DNA from: Maratus speciosus | Taxonomy: Eukaryota > Arthropoda > Arachnida > Araneae > Salticidae | NCBI GenBank assembly: GCA_963932465.1 | Contig: OZ010794.1 | Coordinates: 213,727,748-213,791,747, forward strand | Length of the DNA: 64,000 nucleotides | Direction: 5' to 3' | Shown here: in pieces, positions 1-10,942 of the stretch | Position numbering within the stretch: the stretch's first letter is position 1 | How the letters are laid out: the number at the start of each line of letters is the position of its first letter | Made by a program: the position numbers and the translations under genes | Notes under the pieces: generated by a model | Databases searched by the model: none | What the model was told of the DNA's origin: nothing | The model's input: only the letters and a program-made list of their open reading frames with translations

Positions 1-244
1 AATAGCATTTCCTCTTTCCCAATACAGAGAAATAGTAATAATGCAAATAAATCTGACAAGTGTGAAATTCTGCTTCCAACTAATGAGTATTAACTGTAGG
101 AGGAGAGAACACAATTCAAGAAGTGAACATTGTTCAAAACTGTGAATATACAAAATGATTTTAAAATAAATGTGGGAAGATGATAACGATCACGCTATAT
201 CGAAAAATGTTTCCGGAGAATATTTGAAAGCCATCAGTAGTCAC

Positions 245-417
245 CAGTGGTGTAGCATTTGAGGGGGCGGGTCAATCATTTTTCTACCAGAAATATTATA
301 TAAGAAAATTGGTTTATTTAATCATTGAACGTTATACGATTAAACAAAGCAAAAATTAGCATACGATAATACTGGTAGTAATATAATTTGAGACCTCCAC
401 CCAACGCTACGCCACTA
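245..417. mobile_element. hAT-type MITE (CAGTGGTGTAGC ends)
   Basis: A 173-bp insert interrupts an array-A unit. Its left end reads CAGTGGTGTAGC and its right end is the near inverse GCTACGCCACTA. Flanking 8-mers GTAGTCAC (237-244) and GCAGTCAC (418-425) match at 7 of 8 positions, which fits the 8-bp TSD of hAT elements. It has no coding capacity. Confidence 0.7.
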
Positions 418-431
418 GCAGTCACATTAAC

Positions 432-803
432 CATAGCTGCCAACTTTTACGCTTTTTGATACCACTAAAATTTGAAGAGATTTTCGCCTTCTTTAATCGT
501 CAGATTTCGACTATTAACCCTTAACCAGAAACGTACGTCTGTAAGATGTTTGCGTCTACATATCTGCCCTTAATATTTTCTCTCTTCGACATTCCAAACT
601 TTTTTTTTACGCTGTTATATTAAAAAATTGGTTATGTTAATGCATTACTATTAAAGATTAAATGTTTAAGTTGACTATTTGGTAAATTATTAAGTGTTCT
701 GTTTTTGCACGGGATTTTCATGTTTCGGTTAAGGGTTAAGTTAGACAATGTTTTCTATAAAATTTTAGTGATAAAAAGAAAGCGTAAAAATTCGCAGCTA
801 TGC
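432..803. mobile_element. MITE family H, copy 1, carrying a nested MITE
   Basis: Ends are CATAGCTGCCAACTTTTACG on the left and the inverse, ending GCAGCTATG, on the right. The 6-bp repeat ATTAAC flanks it (426-431 and 804-809). Two further copies lie near 45.6 and 48.6 kb, each also with a 6-bp direct repeat. The interior was interrupted by another element at 518-735. Superfamily not recognised. Confidence 0.65.
518..735. mobile_element. TTAA-flanked MITE nested in family H element
   Basis: TTAA at 514-517 and 736-739 flank an insert whose ends are inverted: CCCTTAACCAGAAACG on the left, and CGGTTAAGGG at the right end. TTAA target duplication with 5'-CCC ends is the signature of piggyBac-type elements. 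It is non-coding and inserted inside the family H element. Confidence 0.65.
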
Positions 804-808
804 ATTAA

Positions 809-1003
809 CCCTTTGCGCTCGGCGTCTCTTACACAAATTGTATTCAATCGGCACCACTTTTTTAAAAGAAGTTTCGTTCAAGTACACAATTTCAAAAATG
901 CTCTGATTAAATAAGGTACATTTCATTTTCCTTAATTAGTGGTTCCAAAAACAAATTTTGCAAAGAAAGATTGTATCTGCAGCGGCGCCCTCGAGTGCAA
1001 AGG
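809..1003. mobile_element. TTAA-flanked MITE (CCCTTTGC ends)
   Basis: The left end CCCTTTGCGCTCG follows TTAA at 805-808. The right end CGAGTGCAAAGG is its near inverse and is followed by TTCA, a one-base change from TTAA. The left TTAA lies inside the 6-bp TSD of the neighbouring family H element, so it used that element's border as its target. Non-coding. Confidence 0.6.
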
Positions 1004-1889
1004 TTCAATATTATTGAGAAGAGAATTGCAAAGAGAAAATAATACCCAACTTTGTATAATGTGTTAAGTAAAATTGGGATTTATTGTTGGCAAGCCTTAA
1101 TCATTTATTTTCAAGAAACAAACAATTTGAAAACGATAGCTACAAAAAATGAAATCCACGCACATCTGAACTCACAATACACATAAATCGTAAATATGTG
1201 TTTTCTGATTCGGTAGACTGTTGCCATCGCAGAAAAGAAAAATATTGCTGCAAAACACAGACTTGCCTGAAATATCTCCGCGTAAAGGTATGCATCTTGT
1301 TCATTGCTTTTAAATAGTTCCATATTGTTATAACATAGTTTTCTAAGCATTTCATAACATAGTTTATTAAGCATTAAAACCAAAATAATTTATATTATAT
1401 GCTAATTTCAGAAAAATTGTTAAAAACATCATTAAAACTCTCATGATTCAATGTTGATAGAACAATGCGCATTTAACACGTCTTGTGATTTAACATCATC
1501 CTAGAAATTTTATTCAAGTTGTATAAATGTCTCAACTAAACTAAATACTTAGTATTACAGACTCGTATAACTATCTTATGATATTAGGAAGTTTCTTTAC
1601 ATTTTATAAAAATTCCAATTCAAGTAAATGTTTATTATACCTGATAACCAAATTTCGACATTGTAAATATATAATGATCTAAAACTGTGCTAAATGCATC
1701 AAACCAACAGAAATATAATTTTATACAAGGACTTGAAAAGTTTTAATCACCGTAATGGTTTTTGAAACAAAATCACATAAATATTTAACGGTGATATAAA
1801 TTTCCACTCTTCCTAAACAGAGAAAAATTAAGAATGCAAAAAATAAAATAAAATAAAATAAAAATAAATAAATATCTATTTATATAAAA

Positions 1890-4800
1890 TCCAAGTCTCT
1901 GTGTGTCCCTCACGATTCCGGTAGGACCGCCTCATTAAAATGAGTAATCGTTGAAAAAAACTAATGCAGGGTTACCACAGTAGCGCCAAATGTTAGCCAA
2001 CTTGGTGATAGCTGGCTAATTTGGCGAAATTCCCATTTAAAACCATTAATCTTTTATAAAGGAGGTCACCGAAATTTAATTTAAACTCCGCTCTTTTAAG
2101 ATATTTTTCAAAATCTATGAGTGAGAATTTAAAGTACATCTTTACATCTTCCTCCCGATGCTACTAATAAAATAACCGCCAATAGAAGACGCTGTACTGT
2201 GTGAGGTCCTAACTGCGCGATTTTAGTGTGCTTTAGGTACTTTTCAAGTATAGGTGCCTTGGCGAAAAAGGAAATTTGGCAACATATTTTCCGGGAACCT
2301 ATCCACTGTTTCATTATATATACACACGCATTTTTTTTTCGATATTTATACGATTTATTTAATATAAAAAAGACGTTTCTCTAACTTTATAAAGAAACAG
2401 ATGTGATTTGTACATAAAAACATCAATAATATACATATAAAATAAACATATAAAACAAACAAAAACGCTCATCAAGTTTGTTTTCATAGCTGTTTATATG
2501 ATTTGACAACAAATCTCGATATTTTTCCGTTATACGGACACCATGCCAAAATGTATGCTAATGCGCCAATTATTTCAAAATGCTAAAAGATATTTTTAAT
2601 TTTATGCCAGCAGTTTAATATGAGTTTTATTTTATTGCTTTATTTTATAACAGTTATTTGTTCACTTATTTTAAGTATATAATTGTGATTTAATGAAATA
2701 GTTCGTAAAAGTCTGGAATTTTCAAATGTTATATTTTTTAAATGCTCACTTTAGTATCGACAATGTTTTTTCTTTTATTTTTCAAATGTTTCAATTCATG
2801 TGATTTTCATTTTGCGCCATCTATTACGCTTGGCGACAAAGGTATCCGTATAACGGAAACGAACCCAAATCTTACTTACTGATGCCCAAATTACACCAAG
2901 CTTTTTTTAAAAAAACGCCAAAGCTCCTACAATGGAAAAGTACCAAACTGTCTATTATTTTGCGCTATCTGTGTTATAGTTTCTACTATATGTAAGGGGT
3001 GTGGAGCGAAGAGTTTAAACATTAAATATTAAAGTTTCGGCACAGATGTCATATACACAACGGGTACTTAATTGCAAAGTGTCGTTATTTTGCTTGATAT
3101 AGTAATCCGGATGTTGTTGTTTATGCTGTTGATGTTTTCGCCAAATTGGCGTATATGACAACGGTGCCAAAGTTTCTATAAAGCAATATAAGACTAAAAA
3201 ATTAAAAATAAAATAAATGCGAAATAAGACTAAAGAAGAAAGAAAAATCATGCTTTAAGCATAGAATATGAAACACTTTCCAACACATCCTGAATGCTTT
3301 AACAAAACTTCGTTATTCGGGGAAATAAGATAACTAAGTAAACATTTTAGAAGACACATAAAAAATTTTAAAAATTGATTTCAGCAGTTACCGTCCATAG
3401 CCAATATTATCGTTATTGCATGCCACTATTTATCCAAAATTTAATTTAAACTACTCTTAAAACTACTGAAATCACATTTCCAGATATTATCATCCATAGA
3501 CGGTTATGTATCCAATTCTTTGCGTGACCCTGTATATCATTTTATCTATATTCTACAAACATTTCTTAGTAAACTAAATGCAGTTCAGCGTAAAAACGCA
3601 TAACTCCTTTAAAAACCACCTTTAAGCAATTTACTCCCATACTCAGTAACCCTTACGAATTCTTTTGTGTAGCCCTGCATATGAACTGTAGCATTTATAC
3701 ACACAGTATAGTATGCATAAATGTAGTGAAACATAAAAGCTCATATCATAATTAAAAATGCATTTCTAGCAATCCTTGCTTATGTACAATACTTCGGAGA
3801 AAAGTTGCTTGGCGAGAAAGAAGTTTGCCAACGTATTTTCTGACAGCCTATTTACTGCTTCATACTCACAAGCAATTTTTTCCATATGTATGCAATTTAT
3901 TTAGGTAGTTGTTAGGTATCCCGTCGACCAGTTCAAATTATATAAATCGCCAAACCTCTCGCCAAATTATACAAATTGGCATAATTTTTGTTTTAAACAA
4001 CGAAAGATCAATTAAATTAGCAAAACATTAATAAAAATACAAATATAACTTCGAATTAAAAATCACTTGATGACGTAAGAAACGCATGATCATGTTTAAT
4101 GTCAACCATTATTGGCATTTAATCTTACAATTTGGCGACAGTAATTTGGTTGACGGGATAACTAGCAAGTACCTTTATTTAATGTAAAGAAAGCTATTTA
4201 CCCATTTTTTATAATAAACAGAAGTAATTTTGGCACAGATGTCATATTCGCCCCATATTGGCGCGATTTTTTTCCGACGCCAATTTGGCGAAAACATCAA
4301 CAGCATAGACAACAACATCCGGGTTACCATATCAAGCAAAATAACGACACTTTGGCGAAAGTTAAGTACCGGTGTGTATATGACATTGGCGTCAGAAAAA
4401 AATGCCAATATGGGGCGAATATGACATGTGCCGTAATTTTTGCACAGATGTCATATACGCATCGGAGTTGGCGTGATTTTTCTCTGACGCCAATTTGGCA
4501 GAAATCTCGCTTTCGAATACCAGTTACTTATATATTTTTAAATTATTTGCTATCATTTTGAAAAGGAAATAACTATAAATAAATAAAAGTTTGAATAATA
4601 GCTATAGAACAAAACAGTTTATATAATTAAAAACACAAAATAAAAGTAAATAAACAATTTATTAATAAATAAAAAACAATAGCCGGGTTACCATAGCAGG
4701 CAAAATAACACCATTTTGGCGCCAGTTAGGTATCCCGGTTCATATCTGAAATCTGTGCCGTAATTTGTATATAAAAAAATATTATATATATTTAGAAACG

Positions 4801-4940
4801 ATTTTTTTATGTATATAATTTGCATATAATGTATATAATCTGTTTATATATTTTGGCAACATATCTCACTTTCTGATGCCCGAATTGCGCCAAGCTTTTT
4901 TTAAAAATGCGCTATAATGGAAAAGTACCTAAATAAATAA
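1890..4940. repeat. CGCCAA/TTGGCG-motif-rich repeat cluster
   Basis: About 3 kb with no credible gene. The hexamer TTGGCG or its inverse recurs roughly eighteen times here and is rare elsewhere in the window. Inverted-repeat pieces are visible: 2527-2545 against 2850-2870 (CGTTATACGG), 3905-3925 against 4150-4165 (bordered by GACGGGATA), and 4245-4430 (GCCAATATGGGGCGAATATG inverted). Similar blocks recur at 3040-3170, 4230-4440 and 4680-4745. The left border near 1876, with TCTATTTATATAAAATCC followed by CTGTGTGT, resembles Helitron 5' ends, but no 3' hairpin was identified. Confidence 0.45.
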
Positions 4941-6305
4941 ACAGAAATAACCAATTATACAAACTAAAACTTTTTATTTCGAGATCAAAGCATTGTTTTT
5001 AATTTCAATTAAAAATACATATATCCTTGGATAACTTTAGTTGAAATTAGTTTCACAGCTTAATATCTCATTCCATAAACCTAAACAAACACAAGTGATT
5101 CATTCATCGTGAAACTTAAAAAATTTTTAAATCTTTGAGGTAATCATTCACAAAGTAAGTTCTCCAACAATCAATGGACAATATTCTAATGACATCATAG
5201 TAGTTAAAATGGCGGCGGTATCGTTTGTTTATGGTTTGAAATCACAATGATTTAATTTTGCAATGTCTCTTAGTTACATTATTTTATTGTCATATTTATG
5301 AGCTCAGAACAAAAGCATATTTTTTCATTATTTAGTTATTAAAGACGGAAAAAAATTATAAATGCATGATTTGAAAAATTTAAATAATTTTCTTTCTTAA
5401 TAGTAAAAAATAACATCAGGAAGTAACAGCGGGTTTAAGTTAAATAAGTTTAACTGTTTAATTCTGTTGTAATATTCAAAATAACTGTATTTATTAGATT
5501 TCAGTAAACAACATCAGGGCCCGATTAAACTTTGAAGTTAGACGAATTACAATGTCATTTCAGGACCTTTCTTTTGGAGAAGCTTTCCAAATTTCATATA
5601 TACATGGAAACTCTTCAGTGTTAGAAATATTATTCTTAGGACTGACATAACATGAGAACGGCCTGCAATTTTACACAAGTTTTTGAAAAAATACTTTATA
5701 TCAGAAATTTTGCTAAAAACTGGTTACTTTTTTGTTATAGCTGCCCACACTATTAGGATTATGACAATTTGCAGCCAATTTCGCCAACGTCGTAACCAAG
5801 ATCGTGAAGCACACACATATAATACCATAGAATACCATTTCATGAAATCGTATACGATAATTTAATAGTTTTTATCTTACTTCAAGTGTAAAATTTATTT
5901 ATTTTTAAGGCTTAACAATCTAAATTGTCCAATATATGAATTTAAAAAAATGTAAACAAAGATTGAATAGACATGACCGCAAAAAGCCTCAAATCTGCAT
6001 AACACTTGGAACCAAACTGTGCAGATTAGTGGTCTTCTACTGTACACAGTTTTTCATAAATGTGTTTCGTTCTTTAAATGTGTTATTTTCATCTATCACT
6101 GCGGAACAAGCGAGAAAACTCATATTCTTGCACATGAGTTGTATATATCTTTATATCTAAATTTCCGTCATTTTTGACGGGCTACCTTTCTAGTATATAT
6201 ATAACAAGTATGAAGTTTCACTTCAGACTATTGAGTATTATTTGTATCAGGAGAAAATGTAATTAAAGAAGTGAGCATAATGTAAAACAGAGTAAAACGG
6301 TGAAT
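4941..6305. other. No gene seen
   Basis: AT-rich sequence with only short, unsupported reading frames. The last 100 bases (from about 6200) return to the array-A unit. I see no recognisable repeat ends or motifs in the rest. Confidence 0.5.
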
Positions 6306-6309
6306 TTAA

Positions 6310-6568
6310 CCATTTAACTATTTATTTTATTTGACAAAATAATTTAAAAATAAGGACCCGGCACCACTTTTTTTAATCTAAAATATTTGTCCTTGTACAA
6401 TCGAAAAAGATATGCTAGAGTACAGTTAAAATTAAGTGGTATCCAAAAACTTATAGTTTCGAAGATAGCAACACTTTTCTCCAGAGCGCACTCGGGCAAA
6501 ACAGTTAAGGTGTAAAAATGCATTTTAATTCTTAAATGCTTAGGATGCATGTTTGCATCACTTTTTAT
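6310..6568. mobile_element. Probable TTAA-bounded insert (weak ends)
   Basis: Comparison with the array-A copy at about 9615-9660 shows that everything from 6306 to 7645 is inserted at a TTAA. The first segment lies between TTAA at 6306-6309 and TTAA at 6569-6572, but its terminal inverted repeats are poor, so it may be a degraded element rather than a clean MITE. Confidence 0.4.
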
Positions 6569-6572
6569 TTAA

Positions 6573-7241
6573 GGGGACAAGGGACCTTAAAATCCTTAAA
6601 AATAATTTTTTTTTATTTCTGGTAAATTTCACCTAAATATTATTCAAGGGTACATTATATGCATTATGGCATGCATTTATCACAAAAAAAAAAAAAAAAA
6701 AAAAAATTAAAAAAAAATTATTTTTGAGAAAAAGGGAATTTTACGCGTCGTCTTAGAAATCTTCGAAATGCCCCCTGCGTCTTCGATATCAATGAAAATC
6801 CCCAATATTTTTTATAAAAGTTTGTTTTATATATATAAATAAAATAGAGCATCGAATTTTATATATTTGAATTTAAAGGTAACAAAAAAAATAAAAATTT
6901 TGAAATTTTTTCGAAAAAATTTTAAAATTTTTCATTTTTTTAATTTTTTTAAACCTTTAAATTCAAATATATAAAATTCGATGCTCTATTTTATTTATAT
7001 GTAAAAAACAAACTTAAAAAAATATATTGGGGATTTTCATTGATATGGAAGACGCAGGGCGACTTCTAAAATGACGCGTAAAATTCCATTTTTTTCTCAA
7101 AAATAATTTTTTTTTACATTTTTTTTTTGTGATAAATGCATGCCATAATGCATATAATGTACCCTTGAATAATATTTAAGGTGAAATTTACAAAAAAAAA
7201 AAAAAAAAAAAAAAAAAATAATTTTAAGGTCCCTTGTCCCC
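6573..7241. mobile_element. Large palindromic TTAA element (GGGGACAAGGGACC ends)
   Basis: A 669-bp near-complete palindrome flanked by TTAA (6569-6572 and 7242-7245). The left end GGGGACAAGGGACCTTAAA is mirrored by TTTAAGGTCCCTTGTCCCC. The two arms match along almost their whole length, including the block ATGCATTATGGCATGCATTT and the block around GATGCTCTATTTTATTTATA, and they meet near 6900-6910. TTAA duplication with 5'-GG ends is compatible with Kolobok-type non-autonomous elements (family rule from memory). Transcripts would fold into a long hairpin. Non-coding. Confidence 0.75.
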
Positions 7242-7245
7242 TTAA

Positions 7246-7641
7246 CATTGAAAAAACACTCTATTTATATAGAGATGTTAATCGAGTAAAAAATTACAAT
7301 AATGTGCTACTAAATAAAGTTAGAAATGTATCTTAAAATTTGTGTTGTCTATTCCTTAATATAATAATAAAAAACACAATTCTAAAAGAATAATTCATAC
7401 ATTTAAGGGATAAGTATTACAAAATAAAATTCATATTAAAATAAGTACTTATTTTGCACTATTTTAATTATATCAGTAGTTTTTGCTTGAGCTGCAGATG
7501 TGCAAAATACGAAAAAGTTCACGTATTATAAGAAAAGTATATCTCTGAATTTTTTTCATTATTTTCCCTGTGTAATAAACCTTTCTTTGAATCATATGTA
7601 ATTTTTTCGAAGCAAAATAAAAAAAATCATGCACTTAAGAG
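7246..7641. mobile_element. TTAA element family J, copy 1
   Basis: Bounded by TTAA at 7242-7245 (shared with the palindrome) and 7642-7645. The interior matches the family J copies at 18.3-18.8 and 34.0-34.5 kb: the blocks GCAGATGTGCAA, TATCTCTGA, CCTGTGTAATAAACC and TTTTTTCGAA recur in order, and the right end GCACTTAAGAG corresponds to their GCGCATTTAAGGG. Confidence 0.6.
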
Positions 7642-7679
7642 TTAAAATAAATGTGCGAAAATAATAACGATCACTTAAG

Positions 7680-7993
7680 AGACTACTTCAGTCACGCGAA
7701 GAAGTGAGAACGCTAATGTTCATCCTACGGGGCGTTATTTTCAAATTTCTCGATTTGATTTGATTGTTTTTGAATGATTTTTTTTTCTTGCATAGGATAG
7801 CTGAGGATCATCTACATTCGGGCTAATTTTTATTTTTTCGATTCTGGTTTGATTAAAAAAAAATTACTTTATCTTTCAGACCGGTTCTGAAATTGAAACT
7901 ATTCTCATATTTAAAAAAAAAAAAAAGCTTTAACCAAAATCGAAAAAGTAAAATCTAACCCGGTTGTAGGTCGTCCTCTGCTACCCTATTCAA

Positions 7994-8035
<42 letters not shown>

Positions 8036-8126
8036 TTTCATATCAAAGCGAAAAATATGAAAATAACGCCCCCTTAGACTTAAATTTAGCGTTTTCCTTT
8101 CTTCTCGTGACTGAAGTAACATCTTA
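7680..8126. repeat. Inverted-repeat element L, copy 1, with (AAT)n core
   Basis: The arms ACTTCAGTCACGCGAAGAA...GGGGCGTTATTTTC and GAAAATAACGCCCCC...TTCTCGTGACTGAAGT are inverted copies. Further inside, GGATAGCTGAGGAT...TTTTTCGATTCTGGTTT pairs with AACCAAAATCGAAAAAG...CCTCTGCTACCC. An (AAT)n microsatellite lies at about 7987-8034. No coding. Two more copies follow, at 8.26-8.66 and 9.68-13.35 kb. Confidence 0.6.
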
Positions 8127-8261
8127 ATATTTTAAAATGTTTCCGGAATGTTTGAAAACCATCAGAAGTCGTATTAATATTATTGAGAAGAAAATTGCGA
8201 AGAGGAGATTTTATACAACTTAAAGTAATGTGTTAAGTAAAATGTTGGCAAGCGTTAATTG

Positions 8262-8525
8262 TTGTTTTTGTTATTTTCAAATTTCTCTCTTTGATTTGAT
8301 TGTTTTTGAATGATTTTTTTTTCTTGCATAGGATAGCTGAGGATTATCTACAATCAGGCTAATTTTTATTTTTTCGATTCTGGTTTGATAAAAAAAAAAA
8401 TTACTTTCACTTTCAGACCGGTTCTGAAATGGAAACTATTCTCAGATTAAAAAAAAAAAGCTTTAACAAAAATCGAAAAAGTAAATCTAGCCCGGTTGTA
8501 GATCGTCCTCAGCTACCCTATTCAA

Positions 8526-8566
<41 letters not shown>

Positions 8567-8664
8567 CTTTCAAACCAAAGCGAAAAATATGAAAATAACG
8601 CCCCCTTGGACTTAAATTTAGCGTTTTCCTTTCTTCCCGTGACTAAAGTAGCATCTTAATATTT
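8262..8664. repeat. Inverted-repeat element L, copy 2 (left arm truncated)
   Basis: Repeats the core of copy 1 from GTTATTTTCAAATTTCTC through the (AAT)n tract (about 8525-8565) to the right arm ending in TTCCCGTGACTAAAGTAGC. The outer left arm is missing. The flanking array-A sequence is also repeated, so copies 1 and 2 look like a local tandem duplication. Confidence 0.6.
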
Positions 8665-9675
8665 TAAAATGTTTCCGGAATCTTTGAAAACCATCAGAAG
8701 TCGTATTAATATTATTGAGTAGAAAATTGCGAAGAGGAAATTTTATACAACTTAAAGTAATGTGTTAAGTAAAATGTTGGCAAGCGTTAATCGTTGTTTT
8801 TCTGAAAGAAAAACTTGAAAACGATAGTTACAAAAAATTAAATCTACACAACTGGATTCAAATTATTTTCTTAAACGTCACTGTGAATTATGTGATTTTG
8901 AAGACCATGACTGAAAATACGATTGAAAATTTCCATCGAAGAAAAGAAATTTAAAAAAGCATACTTTCCTTACACGTCTTCGCGAAAACATATGCATATT
9001 GTTCTTTGATTTAAAATAGTTTTTTATTGTTATAACATAGTTTATTTAGCATTAAACCAAAATAATTTATACTGTTTGCTAATTTCTGAAAAATTGTTAA
9101 AAAAATCATAAAAGTCTCACGTGATTCAGTGATGATAGAACAATACGCATTTAAAACACCATGTGTTTTTATATTACTCTATAAATTTTATTCAGGTTCT
9201 ATAAATTTCTCAACTAAATTAAATAATTAGCATTGCAGACTCCTATAATTATCGTATCATCTTAGGAAATTTCTTTACATTTTATAAAAAATCCATTTCA
9301 AGTAAATGTTTATTATGCCAGATAACCAAATTTCGACATTGTAAATGATAATGATCTAAAACTGAGCTAAATGCATCATAGCAACAGAAATGTAATTTTA
9401 TACAAGGACTTGAATAGTTTTAATTACCGTAATGCTCTTTGAAACAAAATTGCGCAGATATTTAATGGTAGTTTAAATTTTCTCTCTTCCTAAACAGAGA
9501 AACATTAAGAATGTAAATAAATCTAACAAGTATGAAGTCCTACTTCAGTCTAATGAGTATTAATTATATCAGGAGAAAACATAATTAAAGAAGTGAGCAT
9601 AATGGAAAACAGAGTAAAAGGGTGAATGTTAAAATGCATTTTACAATAACTGTGTGAAAATAATAACGATCACTT

Positions 9676-10900
9676 AAGAGGCTACTTCCTATCAACCGAA
9701 GAAACGAGAACACTACAGTCATTCAGGGTAACTTTGATCCATGGGAGGTAACTTTTTACCACTGCCTAATTTTCAATAGGTTTGAAATCAAAAGGCCAGT
9801 GTCTGTTGGCAAAATTATAAAGTATTCTTTTTGCTCTTTATTTTAGAACATAAATTAGCGACATTATACACAATTAATTGCAGCATCCATCTATTATTGC
9901 GAAGTACTGTTTTCAAATTCATTTTGAATGCTGTTTTGAAGTTGTTGTAATCGAATTAAATTTTTATAGCAAGAAACAATATACTCATTTATCAGACACA
10001 TTATAATCTAAATGATATAAATGTGTTATGTATTTATTTATTTACTAGTAGTCAGTAAAATGTAAAATTAGAAGGCACTACCGTTGTACCTTATTTTCAG
10101 TATAACTTCGAGCCTATTCAAAGTTAGGCATAGGTTTATTGTTTACTGATAAAAACTGTATAATTTTCTGTTCATAAAATGTATGTGAAATAATGATTAA
10201 AATAAGTTAAAAAAATAAAAATCTCATCTTATGGTTATACGAAAATACCATTTTCTTGTCAAAAATTACCCATATGTGCACGTATATTATATATGAATAC
10301 CGAAAGTGTGCATTGAATATAACATGTAAATAATTTCAAAAATATGTGTAAAATATATAAAACTAGTAAATCTGCAGATCAGGAGCCTCAACGTCATTTT
10401 TGCAAGTCATTGTTTTTTAACACTCATTGCATAATATTCAACTTCCTATAAATCGCTTTTTAAAGTTTTCAAATTACATAAATATTTATGAGCATACAAG
10501 ATACTTCGAAAAGTTTCAGAAATTAAAAGTGTTAAACAAGTGGTTGTACCTTGATGTTCTGAAATTCTGATGAGCTACTTATTCTGGTAACTTTTTAAAT
10601 CAAAAATTGCATTTCTTCAGGGGGGCTCCGCCCCCCTGAACCCCCGTAGTCTATTTAAATTTACATTCGTAATTTTTTATTGATTGTGCGGATCTAGTAT
10701 ATCTTAGATTTTTTTTTACGCTGTGATTTATAAAGAGAAGCATAAGGTTTTTTTTTTTTTTTTTTTTTTTTTTAATAAATTAATAAAATTTAAATTTAAA
10801 ATTAAATATTCATGTTAACCGTACACAGACAATAAATCTTGAAGTGACGCCAAAAATGTAACCCTAAAATCCGCTACATTCGGCACAACACAAATACGTG

Positions 10901-10942
<42 letters not shown>

